The notes under the pieces were generated by a model. That model worked only from the letters and a program-made list of their open reading frames with translations, did not search any database and was not told the DNA's origin. From positions 1-21,596 of the forward strand of contig CAKSPN010000010.1 in NCBI GenBank assembly GCA_934481375.1: DNA of 21,596 nucleotides. The letters run 5' to 3'. Origin of the DNA: an uncultured Clostridia bacterium. GTDB taxonomy: Bacteria; Bacillota; Clostridia; UBA1381. This document shows positions 1-5,777 of this stretch, one piece after another. Both the position numbers and the translations under genes were made by a program. The first letter of the stretch is position 1, and every line of letters starts with the position of its first letter.

Positions 1-708
1 GGGCACATATGACTGTGTGAGCGACAAAAATCCCGGGAGCGAGCGTACATTCTCCGCTATGCCCTCCGTTCCGCCTGCCGTTATTGCGGCAAAAATAAGG
101 ATTGCAAATATTGCCGCAGTCATTATTATGCTCTGTATAAAGTCGGTTATCGACGCCGCAAGAAATCCGCCTGCGGCGGTATATCCGACAATTACTATAG
201 CCGAAACTATCATTGCGCCGACATAGTTTATACCGAACAATGACGAGAACAGCTTTCCGCAAGCGGCAAATCCCGACGCTGTGTACGGGATAAAGAACAC
301 TATAATTATAATTGCCGCTATTAATGACAATATGTTTTTCTTATCGTGAAAACGCTTTGAGAAAAACTCGGGAATTGTTATTGCGTCCAGTCTGTGCGTA
401 TAACGGCGGAGTCTTCTTGATGTGAAAAGCCAGTTGAAATATGTACCGAGCGCAAGACCTATAATAGTCCAGCCGACATCCGCAAGTCCCGACAAATACG
501 CCAGTCCGGGAAGTCCCAAAAGCAGGTATCCCGACATATCGGACGCCTCCGCACTCATAGCCGTTACGAGCGGACCCAGTGTTCTGCCGCCCAGATAGAA
601 ATCCGAAGTCGAATTATTTTTCTTTGTAAAATACACGCCGACAAGCAGCATACCTATAAGATAAACCACAATTGTCAGCATAATGCATACTGTTGATGAG
701 TTAATCAT
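1..708 (-). CDS. putP: Sodium/proline symporter PutP, N-terminal part (gene runs off left edge)
   Basis: This is a membrane protein of the sodium:solute symporter (SSS) family that takes up L-proline with Na+. About 236 residues are visible, starting MINSSTVCIM; the C-terminal half lies outside the window. Hydrophobic segments alternate with short loops, as in the LeuT-like SSS fold. The stretch SDFYLGGRTLGPLVTAMSAE (about residues 35-54), followed by ASDMSGYLLLGLPG, closely matches PutP. It keeps the Asp-Met-Ser-Gly motif (D57, S59, G60), which corresponds to the Na+ and proline site residues D55, S57 and G58 of E. coli PutP. Start: the ATG at 706-708 has AAGGA about 12 bases upstream, a rather long spacing. 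No clear promoter is visible, so it may depend on read-through from rpsI or on a weak site near 775. Confidence is high for the family and good for proline as substrate. Confidence 0.88.
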   Translation of the reverse strand, partial: MINSSTVCIMLTIVVYLIGMLLVGVYFTKKNNSTSDFYLGGRTLGPLVTAMSAEASDMSGYLLLGLPGLAYLSGLADVGWTIIGLALGTYFNWLFTSRRLRRYTHRLDAITIPEFFSKRFHDKKNILSLIAAIIIIVFFIPYTASGFAACGKLFSSLFGINYVGAMIVSAIVIVGYTAAGGFLAASITDFIQSIIMTAAIFAILIFAAITAGGTEGIAENVRSLPGFLSLTQSYVP

Positions 709-727
709 TTGTGTACCGTTCCTTTCC

Positions 728-764
728 GTGCCTGTGGCACAAGCATAAGGCTTACCGAAGCCTT
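728..764. repeat. Two adjacent hairpins in the putP 5' region
   Basis: Two perfect inverted repeats lie between rpsI and putP: AAGGCTT-4-AAGCCTT (747-753 with 758-764) and GTGCC-3-GGCAC (728-732 with 736-740). On the minus strand they would form consecutive hairpins in the putP leader just before its ribosome binding site. No T-tract follows either one in the minus direction. On the plus strand the first is followed by a C/T-rich run, but no plus-strand gene ends here. They may be a fragment of a dispersed repeat or an mRNA leader structure. Confidence 0.45.
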
Positions 765-784
765 CCCCCTTTTTATACTTTAAC

Positions 785-813
785 AAATAAATCCCACAGC
801 CACGCTGTGGGAT
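785..813 (-). terminator. Terminator of the rplM-rpsI operon
   Basis: There is a perfect 10-bp stem with a 3-base loop (791-800 with 804-813), about 20 bases beyond the rpsI stop codon. In the minus direction it is followed by the T-rich TTATTTGTT. The T-tract is imperfect, so some read-through to putP is possible. Confidence 0.75.
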
Positions 814-834
814 CTGTTTGTTGTCGGAAATATT

Positions 835-1230
835 TTATCTCTTTGAGAACTGCGGAGCACGACGAGCTGCTTTCAAGCCGTACTTCTTTCTTTCCTTCAT
901 TCTTGAATCTCTTGTAAGGAAGCCTGCCGACTTAAGGTCTGCTCTGTATGCTTCCGTGTCAACCTCCAAGAGAGCTCTTGAGATACCGTGACGGATAGCG
1001 CCTGCCTGACCTGTGAAGCCGCCGCCCTGTACGTTTACAAGTACGTCGAACTTATCGCCCGTCTTTGTAACCTCTAACGGCTGACGTACAATAAGCTTTA
1101 ATGTTTCAAGACCGAAATATTCGTCTATTGTTCTTCCGTTTATTGTGATGTTTCCGTTACCGGGAACTAAACGAACTCTTGCAACAGAAGACTTTCTTCT
1201 GCCTGTACCGTAGTATTGTTCTTTAGCCAT
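835..1230 (-). CDS. rpsI: 30S ribosomal protein S9 (uS9)
   Basis: This is small-subunit ribosomal protein S9, whose C-terminal tail reaches the P-site tRNA. The 131 residues match the usual bacterial length. The start [19 protein letters not shown] and the basic end [16 protein letters not shown] are diagnostic, including the terminal SKR. The ATG at 1228-1230 has GGGGAGG 8 bases upstream. The gene begins 15 bases after the rplM stop codon, and the order rplM-rpsI is the universal bacterial arrangement. It is presumably controlled together with rplM from the promoter and leader in front of rplM. Confidence 0.98.
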   Translation of the reverse strand: MAKEQYYGTGRRKSSVARVRLVPGNGNITINGRTIDEYFGLETLKLIVRQPLEVTKTGDKFDVLVNVQGGGFTGQAGAIRHGISRALLEVDTEAYRADLKSAGFLTRDSRMKERKKYGLKAARRAPQFSKR

Positions 1231-1245
1231 TTCTAAATCCTCCCC

Positions 1246-1686
1246 TTACTTTATTTCGCCTGTCCAAGCAATAGGCTTCTGTGCTTCCTGCTTATGTTCC
1301 GCACCCTGATAAACGTGAAGTCTTGTTCCCGCTTTTCTGCCGAGTGTGTTGTTCGGGAGCATACCGTTTACAGCATAGCTCATAGCCTTTTCGGGGTTTT
1401 CAGCCATTAACTTGTCATAACGGATTTCCTTTATGCCGCCTACCCAGCCGGTGTGATAATAACGTACCTTCTGGCTAAGCTTGTTTCCCGTAAGGACAGC
1501 CTTTTCAGCATTGATTATGATAACATGGTCACCGCAGTCAACGTTCGGTGTGTATGTGGGTAAATGCTTACCTCTCAATATGCTTGCCGCAACCGCTGCC
1601 ACACGTCCGAGCGGCTTATCTGCTGCATCAATGATATACCATTTTCTTTCAACATCATTTGGTTTCTGCAAATAACTTGAATTCAT
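1246..1686 (-). CDS. rplM: 50S ribosomal protein L13 (uL13)
   Basis: This is large-subunit ribosomal protein L13, an early assembly protein that binds 23S rRNA. The 146 residues are of normal length. Recognisable stretches are [17 protein letters not shown] near the N-terminus, [18 protein letters not shown] in the middle, and [20 protein letters not shown] towards the C-terminus. The ATG at 1684-1686 has AGGAGG 8-9 bases upstream. It is the first gene of a two-gene operon with rpsI, with a consensus promoter about 60 bases upstream and a short structured leader between them. In Firmicutes the L13 mRNA leader is a known candidate site of autoregulation. Confidence 0.98.
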   Translation of the reverse strand: MNSSYLQKPNDVERKWYIIDAADKPLGRVAAVAASILRGKHLPTYTPNVDCGDHVIIINAEKAVLTGNKLSQKVRYYHTGWVGGIKEIRYDKLMAENPEKAMSYAVNGMLPNNTLGRKAGTRLHVYQGAEHKQEAQKPIAWTGEIK

Positions 1687-1700
1687 AGTTTTTTCCTCCT

Positions 1701-1740
1701 ATACAGTTTGTATTAACGACCGATCATCGGTCAACGTTAA
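1701..1740 (-). promoter_or_regulatory. Structured rplM leader, candidate L13 autoregulatory element
   Basis: Between promoter and ribosome binding site, the minus-strand leader can form a GACCGA-3-TCGGTC hairpin (1718-1723 with 1727-1732). It can be extended by an outer GTTAA/TTAAC pairing (1713-1717 with 1736-1740) across a 3-base bulge. A small ATACA/TGTAT hairpin (about 1700-1713) then abuts the AGGAGG site. Position, size of about 50 nt, and the downstream rplM-rpsI genes fit the L13 leader family described for low-GC Gram-positives. I did not compare it with a covariance model, so the family assignment is inference. Confidence 0.55.
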
Positions 1741-1742
1741 GT

Positions 1743-1771
1743 ATTTTACTATGTTCTTTGAAAAAAGTCAA
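1743..1771 (-). promoter_or_regulatory. Sigma-A promoter of rplM-rpsI
   Basis: A -35 TTGACT (1766-1771) and a -10 TAAAAT (1743-1748), read on the minus strand, are separated by exactly 17 bases. The predicted start is near 1736-1738, giving a leader of about 50 nt before rplM. Confidence 0.85.
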
Positions 1772-1863
1772 TACTATTTTCAAAAAAAGTTTATATTTTC
1801 TTTGAGAACTCTTTTAATCGCCGTTTTTCTTCGTTTTACTCTTGTTTTCTAACTTTTCATTTT

Positions 1864-1897
1864 AAAAAACGGCGCTGTGTTTACAGCGCCGTTTTTT
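1864..1897 (-). terminator. Terminator downstream of hydG
   Basis: A 15-bp perfect stem (1864-1878 with 1883-1897, loop GTTT) has a GC core, GGCGCTGT, flanked by A6 and T6 runs. On the minus strand it lies about 35 bases after the hydG stop codon and ends in T6. Because it is symmetric it would also terminate plus-strand transcripts, but no plus-strand gene ends here. Confidence 0.9.
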
Positions 1898-1930
1898 GCA
1901 GTAGTTTTGAAAAAAGCGATATACCGCTTA

Positions 1931-3355
1931 TCAAAATCTGAAATCACGTTTTCCGTGTTCTATTTCCTCAAGGTTTTCCTCGCATATTCTGCGGACTTTA
2001 TCATTGGGGATATGCTTTAATTCCTCCGCAATTACCTTTTCGCCGTTCTTTTTCGTTTCGGGCGATGCGTAATCCATAAGATATTCCTTAAGCGTCATAA
2101 GCGCATTAGGCTGACAGCAGTTCTGTATTGCGCCCGACTTTGCGAGCGGCATAAACCTGTCGCCCGTTCTGCCCTCCCTGTAACAGGCGGTGCAGAACGA
2201 CGGAATATATCCGAGTTCCAAAAGCCAGTTTAACACCTCGTCAAGCGTTCTTGTGTCGCTCCTGTCAAACTGTGCGGTGTTTTCTTCGGGTTTTTCGGGA
2301 GTTACATATCCGCCGACAGACGTTGACGATGCGCCGCTTATCTGCGAAATCCCCACTTCAAGCGCCGCTTTTCTGTTCTTTTCGCTCTCACGTGTCGAAA
2401 CTATCATTCCCGTGTACGGCACCGCAAGACGTATGATTGCAACGATTTTGAGCCATTTTTCATCGGGAACGGCGTTTTTGAAGTTTTCGGGATCAATATC
2501 GTCCGCCGGGCAAATTCTCGGCACGCTTATTGTATGCGGTCCGACCCCAAATCTCGCCTCGAGATGCTCTGCATGCATAAGTATTCCGCACAGTTCATAC
2601 GGGTATGTGTCGAGTCCGAACAGCACGCCCAGACCCACATCGTCTATACCTGCCTCCTGCGCTCTGTCCATAGCCTCTGTATGCCAGTTATAGTCGTGTT
2701 TCGGGCCTGCCGGGTGCAGTACCTCGTAATTTTCCTTATGATATGTTTCCTGGAACAATATATATGTACCTATTCCCGCATCCTTGAGCTTTTTGTAATC
2801 CTCAACTGTGGTTGCGGCAATATTTACGTTTACACGTCTTATTGCGCCGTTTTTGTGCTTTACCGAATATATGGTCTTTATGCACTCGAGAATATATTCG
2901 AGCGGATTGTTTACGGGGTCCTCACCTGCTTCGAGCGCAAGGCGCTTGTGTCCCATATCCTGCAGGGCAATCGTTTCGTTTCTTACGTCCTCCTGTGACA
3001 GCTTTTTACGGCAGATATTCTTGTTTTTTACGTGATACGGACAGTACACGCACGAATTTATGCAATAGTTTGAAAGATACAGCGGTGCAAAGAACACTAT
3101 ACGTCTGCCGTATATCTTCTGCTTGATTTCACGGGCAAGGTCGAACATTTCCTTATTAAGTTCTTCGTCCTCGCACGCCAAAAGCACCGACGCCTCACGA
3201 TGCGTAAGTCCCTTGTATTCGCCCGCCTTTTTTATTATCGACTTGATAAGCTCCTTATTGTTTTTGTTCTCCTGTGCGTATTTTAAGGTGTCTAAGATTT
3301 CCTCGTGATTGATAAACTCGTCCGCAACGGTTGATTTCGGATCGTATTTGTACAT
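1931..3355 (-). CDS. hydG: [FeFe]-hydrogenase maturase HydG (radical SAM tyrosine lyase)
   Basis: HydG cleaves L-tyrosine to supply CO and CN- for the diiron subcluster of the [FeFe]-hydrogenase H-cluster, with HydE and HydF. The 474-residue protein carries both expected clusters. The radical SAM motif CX3CX2C is at C98, C102 and C105. The C-terminal CX2CX22C motif is at C388, C391 and C414, which binds the auxiliary cluster where the CO/CN-bearing iron is assembled. HydG stretches such as GTYILFQETYHKENYEVLHP and ISGASSTSVGGY are clear. The reading frame stays open upstream to about 3559, but the ATG at 3353-3355 has GGGGAG 7 bases upstream and matches family length. Its divergent neighbour is a TM1266-family gene. 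hydE, hydF and hydA are not in the window. Possible promoters lie at 3392-3417 and, further away, at 3707-3734. Confidence 0.96.
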   Translation of the reverse strand: MYKYDPKSTVADEFINHEEILDTLKYAQENKNNKELIKSIIKKAGEYKGLTHREASVLLACEDEELNKEMFDLAREIKQKIYGRRIVFFAPLYLSNYCINSCVYCPYHVKNKNICRKKLSQEDVRNETIALQDMGHKRLALEAGEDPVNNPLEYILECIKTIYSVKHKNGAIRRVNVNIAATTVEDYKKLKDAGIGTYILFQETYHKENYEVLHPAGPKHDYNWHTEAMDRAQEAGIDDVGLGVLFGLDTYPYELCGILMHAEHLEARFGVGPHTISVPRICPADDIDPENFKNAVPDEKWLKIVAIIRLAVPYTGMIVSTRESEKNRKAALEVGISQISGASSTSVGGYVTPEKPEENTAQFDRSDTRTLDEVLNWLLELGYIPSFCTACYREGRTGDRFMPLAKSGAIQNCCQPNALMTLKEYLMDYASPETKKNGEKVIAEELKHIPNDKVRRICEENLEEIEHGKRDFRF

Positions 3356-3370
3356 AAATTTCTCCCCTTC

Positions 3371-3399
3371 TTGACAAACTGCAATTTTTTCTATAGAAT
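3371..3399 (+). promoter_or_regulatory. Sigma-A promoter of the TM1266-family gene
   Basis: A consensus -35 TTGACA (3371-3376) and -10 TAGAAT (3394-3399) are 17 bases apart. The predicted start is near 3406, leaving a leader of about 14 bases. The -10 overlaps the palindrome TCTATAGA (3390-3397). Read on the minus strand, this contributes TATAGA preceded 16 bases upstream by TTAACA (about 3412-3417), a weaker candidate promoter for hydG. Two opposing promoters may therefore share one -10 region. Confidence 0.75.
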
Positions 3400-3419
3400 A
3401 AGACAAAGAGGTGTTAATT

Positions 3420-3665
3420 ATGGAAACAAGAATTGCTTTAATAGGAATAATCGTGGAGGACTTAAACTCCACCGAAAAAATAAACGAAATACTGCACGAA
3501 TATGCGCAGTACATAGTAGGCAGAATGGGTCTGCCGTACAAGCAGAGAAACGTATCCATAATATCGGTTGTGGTTGACGCTCCTCAAAATGAAATATCTG
3601 CCCTGTCCGGAAAACTCGGTATGGTACCGGGTGTAAACAGTAAGGTGCAGTTTACTAAAGCATAA
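3420..3665 (+). CDS. TM1266-family putative iron-only hydrogenase system regulator
   Basis: A small protein of 81 residues, METRIALIGIIVEDLNSTEK and so on, ending in a LSGKLGMVPGVNSKVQ stretch. It matches the TM1266 family, with an ACT-like/NikR C-terminal-like ferredoxin fold. Members are found next to hydE, hydF and hydG and are named putative iron-only hydrogenase system regulators; the molecular role is unproven. There is no DNA-binding helix-turn-helix, so any regulation must act through a partner or ligand. Start: the ATG at 3420 has AAAGAGGTG 7 bases upstream. A GTG at 3411 would add three residues, but that GTG is itself part of the ribosome binding site. It is transcribed away from hydG and has no terminator of its own before 3776. 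Confidence 0.87.
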   Translation: METRIALIGIIVEDLNSTEKINEILHEYAQYIVGRMGLPYKQRNVSIISVVVDAPQNEISALSGKLGMVPGVNSKVQFTKA

Positions 3666-3706
3666 TCTTGCTGCTCGGATAATAACCCTCGCCGTCAGAT
3701 AATATA

Positions 3707-3734
3707 ATTATACCATATTTTATGCAGATGTCAA
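3707..3734 (-). promoter_or_regulatory. Consensus minus-strand promoter reading through the TM1266 gene towards hydG
   Basis: A perfect -35 TTGACA (3729-3734) and perfect -10 TATAAT (3707-3712) lie on the minus strand with a 16-base spacer, and the predicted start is near 3700. No credible minus-strand gene starts between here and hydG (ATG at 3355). The transcript would cross the whole TM1266 gene in antisense and enter hydG with a leader of about 345 nt. It sits just after the terminator of the galM operon, so it looks like the start of the next minus-strand unit. Confidence 0.65.
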
Positions 3735-3775
3735 TAACAATCTTGTGCGAAAGTATAAGGAGACGATCGAAAAAA

Positions 3776-3797
3776 AGATGCGGAAAAATCCGCATCT
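3776..3797. terminator. Bidirectional terminator between galM and the TM1266 gene
   Basis: A perfect 9-bp stem AGATGCGGA/TCCGCATCT (3776-3784 with 3789-3797) has a 4-base A loop. In the minus direction it is followed by T7 and ends the long operon 8 bases after the galM stop codon. In the plus direction it is followed by GTTTTTATTA and can stop transcripts from the TM1266-family gene. Confidence 0.9.
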
Positions 3798-3804
3798 GTT
3801 TTTA

Positions 3805-4845
3805 TTACTTAAATCTGTATTCCGTTGTTGTATCGTATACTTCGCCTTTTTTTAAAACGGGGGTCGGGAAATGTCCGATATTTATCGCATTGGGGAAGCC
3901 CTGCGTTTCAAGGCAGAATGCATGGTGCTTACCGTACACGGCGTTATCCTTGCATGGAATTTCATCTACATAATTTCCCGAATAAAGCTGCATACCGCAC
4001 TCGCTTGTGTATACCTCCATAGTAATGCCCGTTTTTGCGCTGTGCGCCTCGGCCGCCTTGCGGTAGCCTCTGCCGTTTATTGCAAAGTTATGGTCATAGC
4101 CGAGATATGTGTCCATCATACCGAAATCCGATTTAATATCCTGACCTATCGGCTTTGCTTCTCTGAAATCGAACGGAGTGCCGTCCACCTTCAAAATCTC
4201 GCCCGTCGGTATGCAGTGAACATCTCCTGCCGTGTAGAAATCCGAATTTATCTGCAATGTCTGATCGTAAACCGTACCGCTGTTATGTCCCGAAAGATTG
4301 AAATAGCTGTGGTTTGTGAAATTGCATATCGTGTCTGCGTCCGACTTTGCCTTATAGTTTATCATAAGCGCATTGTTTTTTGTAAGCGTATATGTAACGG
4401 TTACGTCCATGGTTCCCGGATAACCCTCGTCGCCGTCGGGCGATGTGAGCGAAAGCACGATTGAAGGCTCGTCTGCGCTGTCGTTTTCGATAACGTCCCA
4501 TACCTTTTTGTTAAAGCCTTTGAAACCGCCGTGCAGATTATGTCCCTTTTTGTTCAAGCCGAGCTGATACTTTTTGCCGTTAAGCTCAAATTTACCCTCT
4601 CTTATTCTGTTTGAGTTTCTGCCGATGAGCGCACCGAAACAGCCGTCACGGTCCTCATATTGCTCCAGTGTTTCATGACCGAGAACAACGTCCGTCTTTA
4701 TGCCGTCCTTTGTCACAACAAGCTTTCTGATAACGCCGCCGTAGCTTAAAATCTCTGCCGACAAACCGTTTTGGTTATCCATTTCGTAAGCGAAAACCTG
4801 CTCGCCGTCTTTTGTTGTACCGAATAATCTTTTTGAAATTGACAT
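3805..4845 (-). CDS. galM: Aldose 1-epimerase (galactose mutarotase)
   Basis: GalM interconverts the alpha and beta anomers of D-galactose or D-glucose in the cytoplasm, the first step of the Leloir pathway. The 346 residues match the family length. Visible active-site residues are H105 in GHNLHGG, H179 in NHSYFNLSGH, D251 in GYDHNF and the base E313 in LETQGFPNAIN. They are offset by a constant 8-9 positions from H96, H170, D243 and E304 of the Lactococcus enzyme. No signal peptide is seen. The ATG at 4843-4845 has AAGGAGG 6 bases upstream, and this site overlaps the miaA stop codon (TAAGGAGG), which suggests translational coupling. It is the last gene of the miaB-mutSL-miaA operon, with no other galactose gene in the window. 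Confidence 0.93.
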   Translation of the reverse strand: MSISKRLFGTTKDGEQVFAYEMDNQNGLSAEILSYGGVIRKLVVTKDGIKTDVVLGHETLEQYEDRDGCFGALIGRNSNRIREGKFELNGKKYQLGLNKKGHNLHGGFKGFNKKVWDVIENDSADEPSIVLSLTSPDGDEGYPGTMDVTVTYTLTKNNALMINYKAKSDADTICNFTNHSYFNLSGHNSGTVYDQTLQINSDFYTAGDVHCIPTGEILKVDGTPFDFREAKPIGQDIKSDFGMMDTYLGYDHNFAINGRGYRKAAEAHSAKTGITMEVYTSECGMQLYSGNYVDEIPCKDNAVYGKHHAFCLETQGFPNAINIGHFPTPVLKKGEVYDTTTEYRFK

Positions 4846-4856
4846 TGTGTGCCTCC

Positions 4857-5777
4857 TTATTCTTTACCTAATATCTCCAAAGCTTCCTCCAAAGGATTTC
4901 CCGTTGAATCGAGCCAATGTATACGTTCGTCACGGCGGAACCACGTAAGCTGCCGCTTTGCGTACCGCCTTGAGCTTTGCTTTATAAGCTCAACGGCGTC
5001 CTCATACGAACACTCGCCGTTAAAATAATCTATAAGCTCCTTATAGCCTATCGCTTTCATTGAATTGAGCGCTTTTGTGTAACCCATATCGACAAGGCGC
5101 TTTACCTCGTCCGAAAGACCGTCACGGAGCATTATATCCACTCTTTTGTTTATTCTCTCGTACAGTGCCTCCCTGTCCCACTTTATGCAGAACATTACGG
5201 CGCTGTATCTGCCCTCTGTCTGCTTTGTCATCTCCTGATGTGCGGAAATTGTTTCGCCTGTCAGGCGGTGAAACTCTATCGCGCGTATCACACGCCGAAC
5301 GTTGTTCGGGTGTAACCTTTGCGCACTTAAGGGATCAACCTCCCTTAAAAGCTCCAGAAGCGCTTCGTTCCCGTTTTCATCGGCGTATTTTTGCAATTCT
5401 GACCGCATTTCATAATCCGTTTCGGTTTCGCCAAACGTTACGTCGTTCACAACGGAATTAATATACAAACCCGTGCCGCCGCACATAACGGGCATTTTTC
5501 CCCGCGCGGCAATATCGGAAATTACACCGTGCGCCATATCGGTATAATCGGCAACGCTGAACTCTGCGGACGGCTCGAGAAAATCTATAAGGTGATGCTT
5601 TACCTCGCTTCTCTCCTCCGCCGTAGGCTTTGCCGAGCCAATATCCATATACTTGTATATCTGCATACTGTCAGCCGAAACTATCTCTCCGCCGACCGCT
5701 TTTGCAATGTCTATCGCAAGCCGTGTTTTTCCCGATGCGGTAGGTCCCGCAACCACTATCAAAGGCTGTTTTTTCAT
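4857..5777 (-). CDS. miaA: tRNA dimethylallyltransferase (i6A37 synthase)
   Basis: MiaA transfers a dimethylallyl group from DMAPP to N6 of A37 in tRNAs that read UNN codons. The 306 residues carry the P-loop GPTASGKT (11-18), the DSMQIYKYMDIGSAKPT segment, HHLIDFLEP, and the C-terminal RRYAKRQLTWFRR that contacts tRNA. The length is normal. The ATG overlaps the mutL stop codon in an ATGA arrangement, so the two genes are translationally coupled. Its product is the substrate of MiaB, encoded upstream in the same operon, so both steps to ms2i6A37 are transcribed together. In many Firmicutes hfq follows miaA; here galM does. Confidence 0.96.
   Translation of the reverse strand: MKKQPLIVVAGPTASGKTRLAIDIAKAVGGEIVSADSMQIYKYMDIGSAKPTAEERSEVKHHLIDFLEPSAEFSVADYTDMAHGVISDIAARGKMPVMCGGTGLYINSVVNDVTFGETETDYEMRSELQKYADENGNEALLELLREVDPLSAQRLHPNNVRRVIRAIEFHRLTGETISAHQEMTKQTEGRYSAVMFCIKWDREALYERINKRVDIMLRDGLSDEVKRLVDMGYTKALNSMKAIGYKELIDYFNGECSYEDAVELIKQSSRRYAKRQLTWFRRDERIHWLDSTGNPLEEALEILGKE

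Noticed and set aside
2190..2693. Long plus-strand open frame of 167 codons opposite hydG
   Set aside because: It lies wholly antisense to the well-supported hydG, has no good ribosome binding site, and its Ser/Pro/Thr-rich product is typical of the complement of a coding region.
3356..3559. In-frame 68-codon upstream extension of hydG
   Set aside because: The ATG at 3353-3355 has a good GGGGAG site and gives the family length with cysteines in the expected places. The extension would overlap the TM1266 gene in antisense and resembles no HydG.
3661..3797. Minus-strand open frame of about 46 codons between galM and the TM1266 gene
   Set aside because: Its start lies inside the terminator hairpin and upstream of the promoter at 3707-3734, it has no ribosome binding site, and the product is not recognised.
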